Of a stretch of 64,000 bases of DNA, positions 63,001 to 64,000 are shown piece by piece (positions within the stretch are counted from its first letter, which is position 1; every line of letters begins with the position of its first letter). The position numbers and the translations under genes are program-made. A model generated the notes under the pieces. The model did not search any database. It saw nothing but the letters and a program-made list of their open reading frames with translations, and was not told where the DNA came from. This stretch comes from Marinomonas polaris DSM 16579 (lineage in GTDB: Bacteria; Pseudomonadota; Gammaproteobacteria; Pseudomonadales; Marinomonadaceae): assembly GCF_900129155.1 (NCBI RefSeq), contig NZ_FQVF01000004.1, positions 1 through 64,000 on the forward strand, in the 5' to 3' direction.

Positions 63001-64000
63001 GTGATCTTCAACAAAATGTCTCTAAAAACACAATTTATATCTGTGATCGCACTCCCCTGCCTTGTACTCTTGCTTGTCAGTTGGGCTGGTTTACGCGGCC
63101 TTTCTAGCGTGCAAGAACAAACAAAACAGCTTGCCCAAAACACCAGTGCACCAATGAGATCTCTTGCGGAAGTTGCTTCGCGCATTCCACGCATGCGTGT
63201 TGGTATCGATATTATTTTGCTGCAAGAAATTCCAGCTATGCAGGATAAACGAGGCGCACTCACTCGCGTAAAAGAAACCCGCGCAGAAGATATTCCTGAG
63301 ATGGATATAGCTCTTAAACAAGCGTTGGATTCTCAAGTGAACCCTAAAATGCGCGCAGAAGTACAAAAGGTCATAGATATATTTGCTAAAGTCAAAAGCG
63401 ATGAACTAGCTCCAATGCTAACGGCAATAGAAAACAATGACCTGACCACAGCTCAAGAAATATACAAAACAAAATACGCAGACAGCTATGGTGTAATGCG
63501 TAAAGCCGTCAACAAAATACTTGATGACTTACTTGAACAAGGTCAGCAAGGCTATGCTCAAAGCCAAGTAAATTACGAAAACAGTCGCAACAACATGATT
63601 GTCTTAATTATCTTAGCATTGTCGGCTTCGATTATCTTAGCTTGGCTAATGTTACGTCGTCTTAATAGCCGTGTCTCTTATCTTCAGCAACACATTTCAA
63701 GTGCCAGTGACAAACTTGACCTTGGCACCGTGATGAAACTAGATGGCAAAGATGAACTGAGCGACATTGCTCAGCACTTTAACCAATTTATTACCAAAGT
63801 ACGTACCGCCATCGAAAACGTAGCCGAGAACTCGCGTCAGCTAGCTCACACCGCAAATGATGTCGCAGCGAAAGCAAAGGCGACGCACACTAACTGTCTA
63901 AATGAACGCGATCGTACTACTCAGATTGCCACGGCAATTCATGAAATGGGGGCTACGGTAGAAAACATCGCAGAAAATGCCTCTCAAGCTGCAAGAGCTG
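63001..64000 (+). CDS. Methyl-accepting chemotaxis protein, C-terminus cut by window edge
   Basis: This frame is open to the right edge (333 codons). It starts at GTG 63001, with AGG 9 bases upstream, or at ATG 63016. The protein has a TM segment near residues 13-29, a periplasmic four-helix-type sensor of about 165 residues (PRMRVGIDIILLQEIPAM), a second TM near 198-218, then HAMP (LRRLNSRVSYLQQHISSASD) and the beginning of the signalling domain (TTQIATAIHEMGATVENIAENASQAA). The signal hairpin lies outside the window. The ligand is unknown. Confidence 0.88.
   Translation, partial: MIFNKMSLKTQFISVIALPCLVLLLVSWAGLRGLSSVQEQTKQLAQNTSAPMRSLAEVASRIPRMRVGIDIILLQEIPAMQDKRGALTRVKETRAEDIPEMDIALKQALDSQVNPKMRAEVQKVIDIFAKVKSDELAPMLTAIENNDLTTAQEIYKTKYADSYGVMRKAVNKILDDLLEQGQQGYAQSQVNYENSRNNMIVLIILALSASIILAWLMLRRLNSRVSYLQQHISSASDKLDLGTVMKLDGKDELSDIAQHFNQFITKVRTAIENVAENSRQLAHTANDVAAKAKATHTNCLNERDRTTQIATAIHEMGATVENIAENASQAARA

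Noticed and set aside
1..64000. CRISPR arrays, tRNA or rRNA genes, prophage or integrase genes
   Set aside because: I saw no regularly spaced repeats, no tRNA-like cloverleaf sequences or CCA ends, no rRNA segments and no integrase or phage structural genes.

Overview
The window looks like chromosome of a marine gammaproteobacterium of the Oceanospirillales, most likely Marinomonas or a close relative. This is inferred from moderate GC, the mix of TRAP and ABC uptake systems, several LysR regulators with divergent targets, energy-taxis receptors, c-di-GMP enzymes and a rich photolyase set. It is not from a database match. No rRNA, tRNA or CRISPR array was seen.

Layout. 1-0.6 kb: a partial IS66 TnpB running off the left edge, next to an N-terminally shortened Rid-family gene. 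0.65-2.1 kb: a CSS-motif/EAL phosphodiesterase. 2.3-10.8 kb: a sigma-54 activator divergent from a six-gene glycerol-type ABC transporter operon (glpSTPQUV), with a -24/-12 promoter and candidate upstream activator sites. 10.75-12.26 kb: a Fic-wHTH gene bracketed by two copies of the operon's terminator, which looks like a small insertion. 12.3-19.9 kb: mostly single housekeeping or stress genes (GST, PhyH oxygenase, extradiol dioxygenase, glyoxalase-fold protein), a frameshifted lipoprotein gene, and a WYL/Rrf2 regulator pair divergent from a thioredoxin-reductase-like flavoprotein. 20-22.4 kb: two tandem OmpA-type barrel genes with related promoters, one lacking the peptidoglycan-binding domain. 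22.4-26.7 kb: flavoprotein, DUF502 protein, LysR, amidase. 26.9-33.2 kb: a DUF1445 protein, a TRAP transporter and 5-oxoprolinase PxpABC, a coherent pyroglutamate (perhaps D-glutamate) uptake and breakdown operon. 33.3-39.5 kb: periplasmic binding protein, large hybrid kinase and HD-GYP response regulator, a predicted ligand-sensing phosphorelay that lowers c-di-GMP. 39.6-41.8 kb: ahpC and ahpF. 41.9-44.1 kb: an island-like patch with a KAP P-loop NTPase, a truncated XRE antitoxin and a frameshifted YefM/Phd antitoxin. 44.1-50.4 kb: small single genes and divergent regulator/target pairs. 50.5-58.9 kb: three different photolyase/cryptochrome proteins surrounding an Aer-like receptor and a PAS-(degenerate GGDEF)-EAL protein. 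58.9-64 kb: DMT exporter with LysR, GcvR-like ACT protein, MFS transporter and a chemoreceptor cut by the right edge.

Themes. All three c-di-GMP enzymes appear to be degradative (two EAL, one HD-GYP) and no intact GGDEF domain is present. Many track starts were moved to internal ATG or GTG codons that have good Shine-Dalgarno sequences. The most unusual items are the Fic insertion whose stop codon lies in the loop of a terminator, the KAP/antitoxin remnant patch, the binding protein-kinase-HD-GYP operon, the asymmetric pair of glycerol ATPases, and the three-photolyase neighbourhood.
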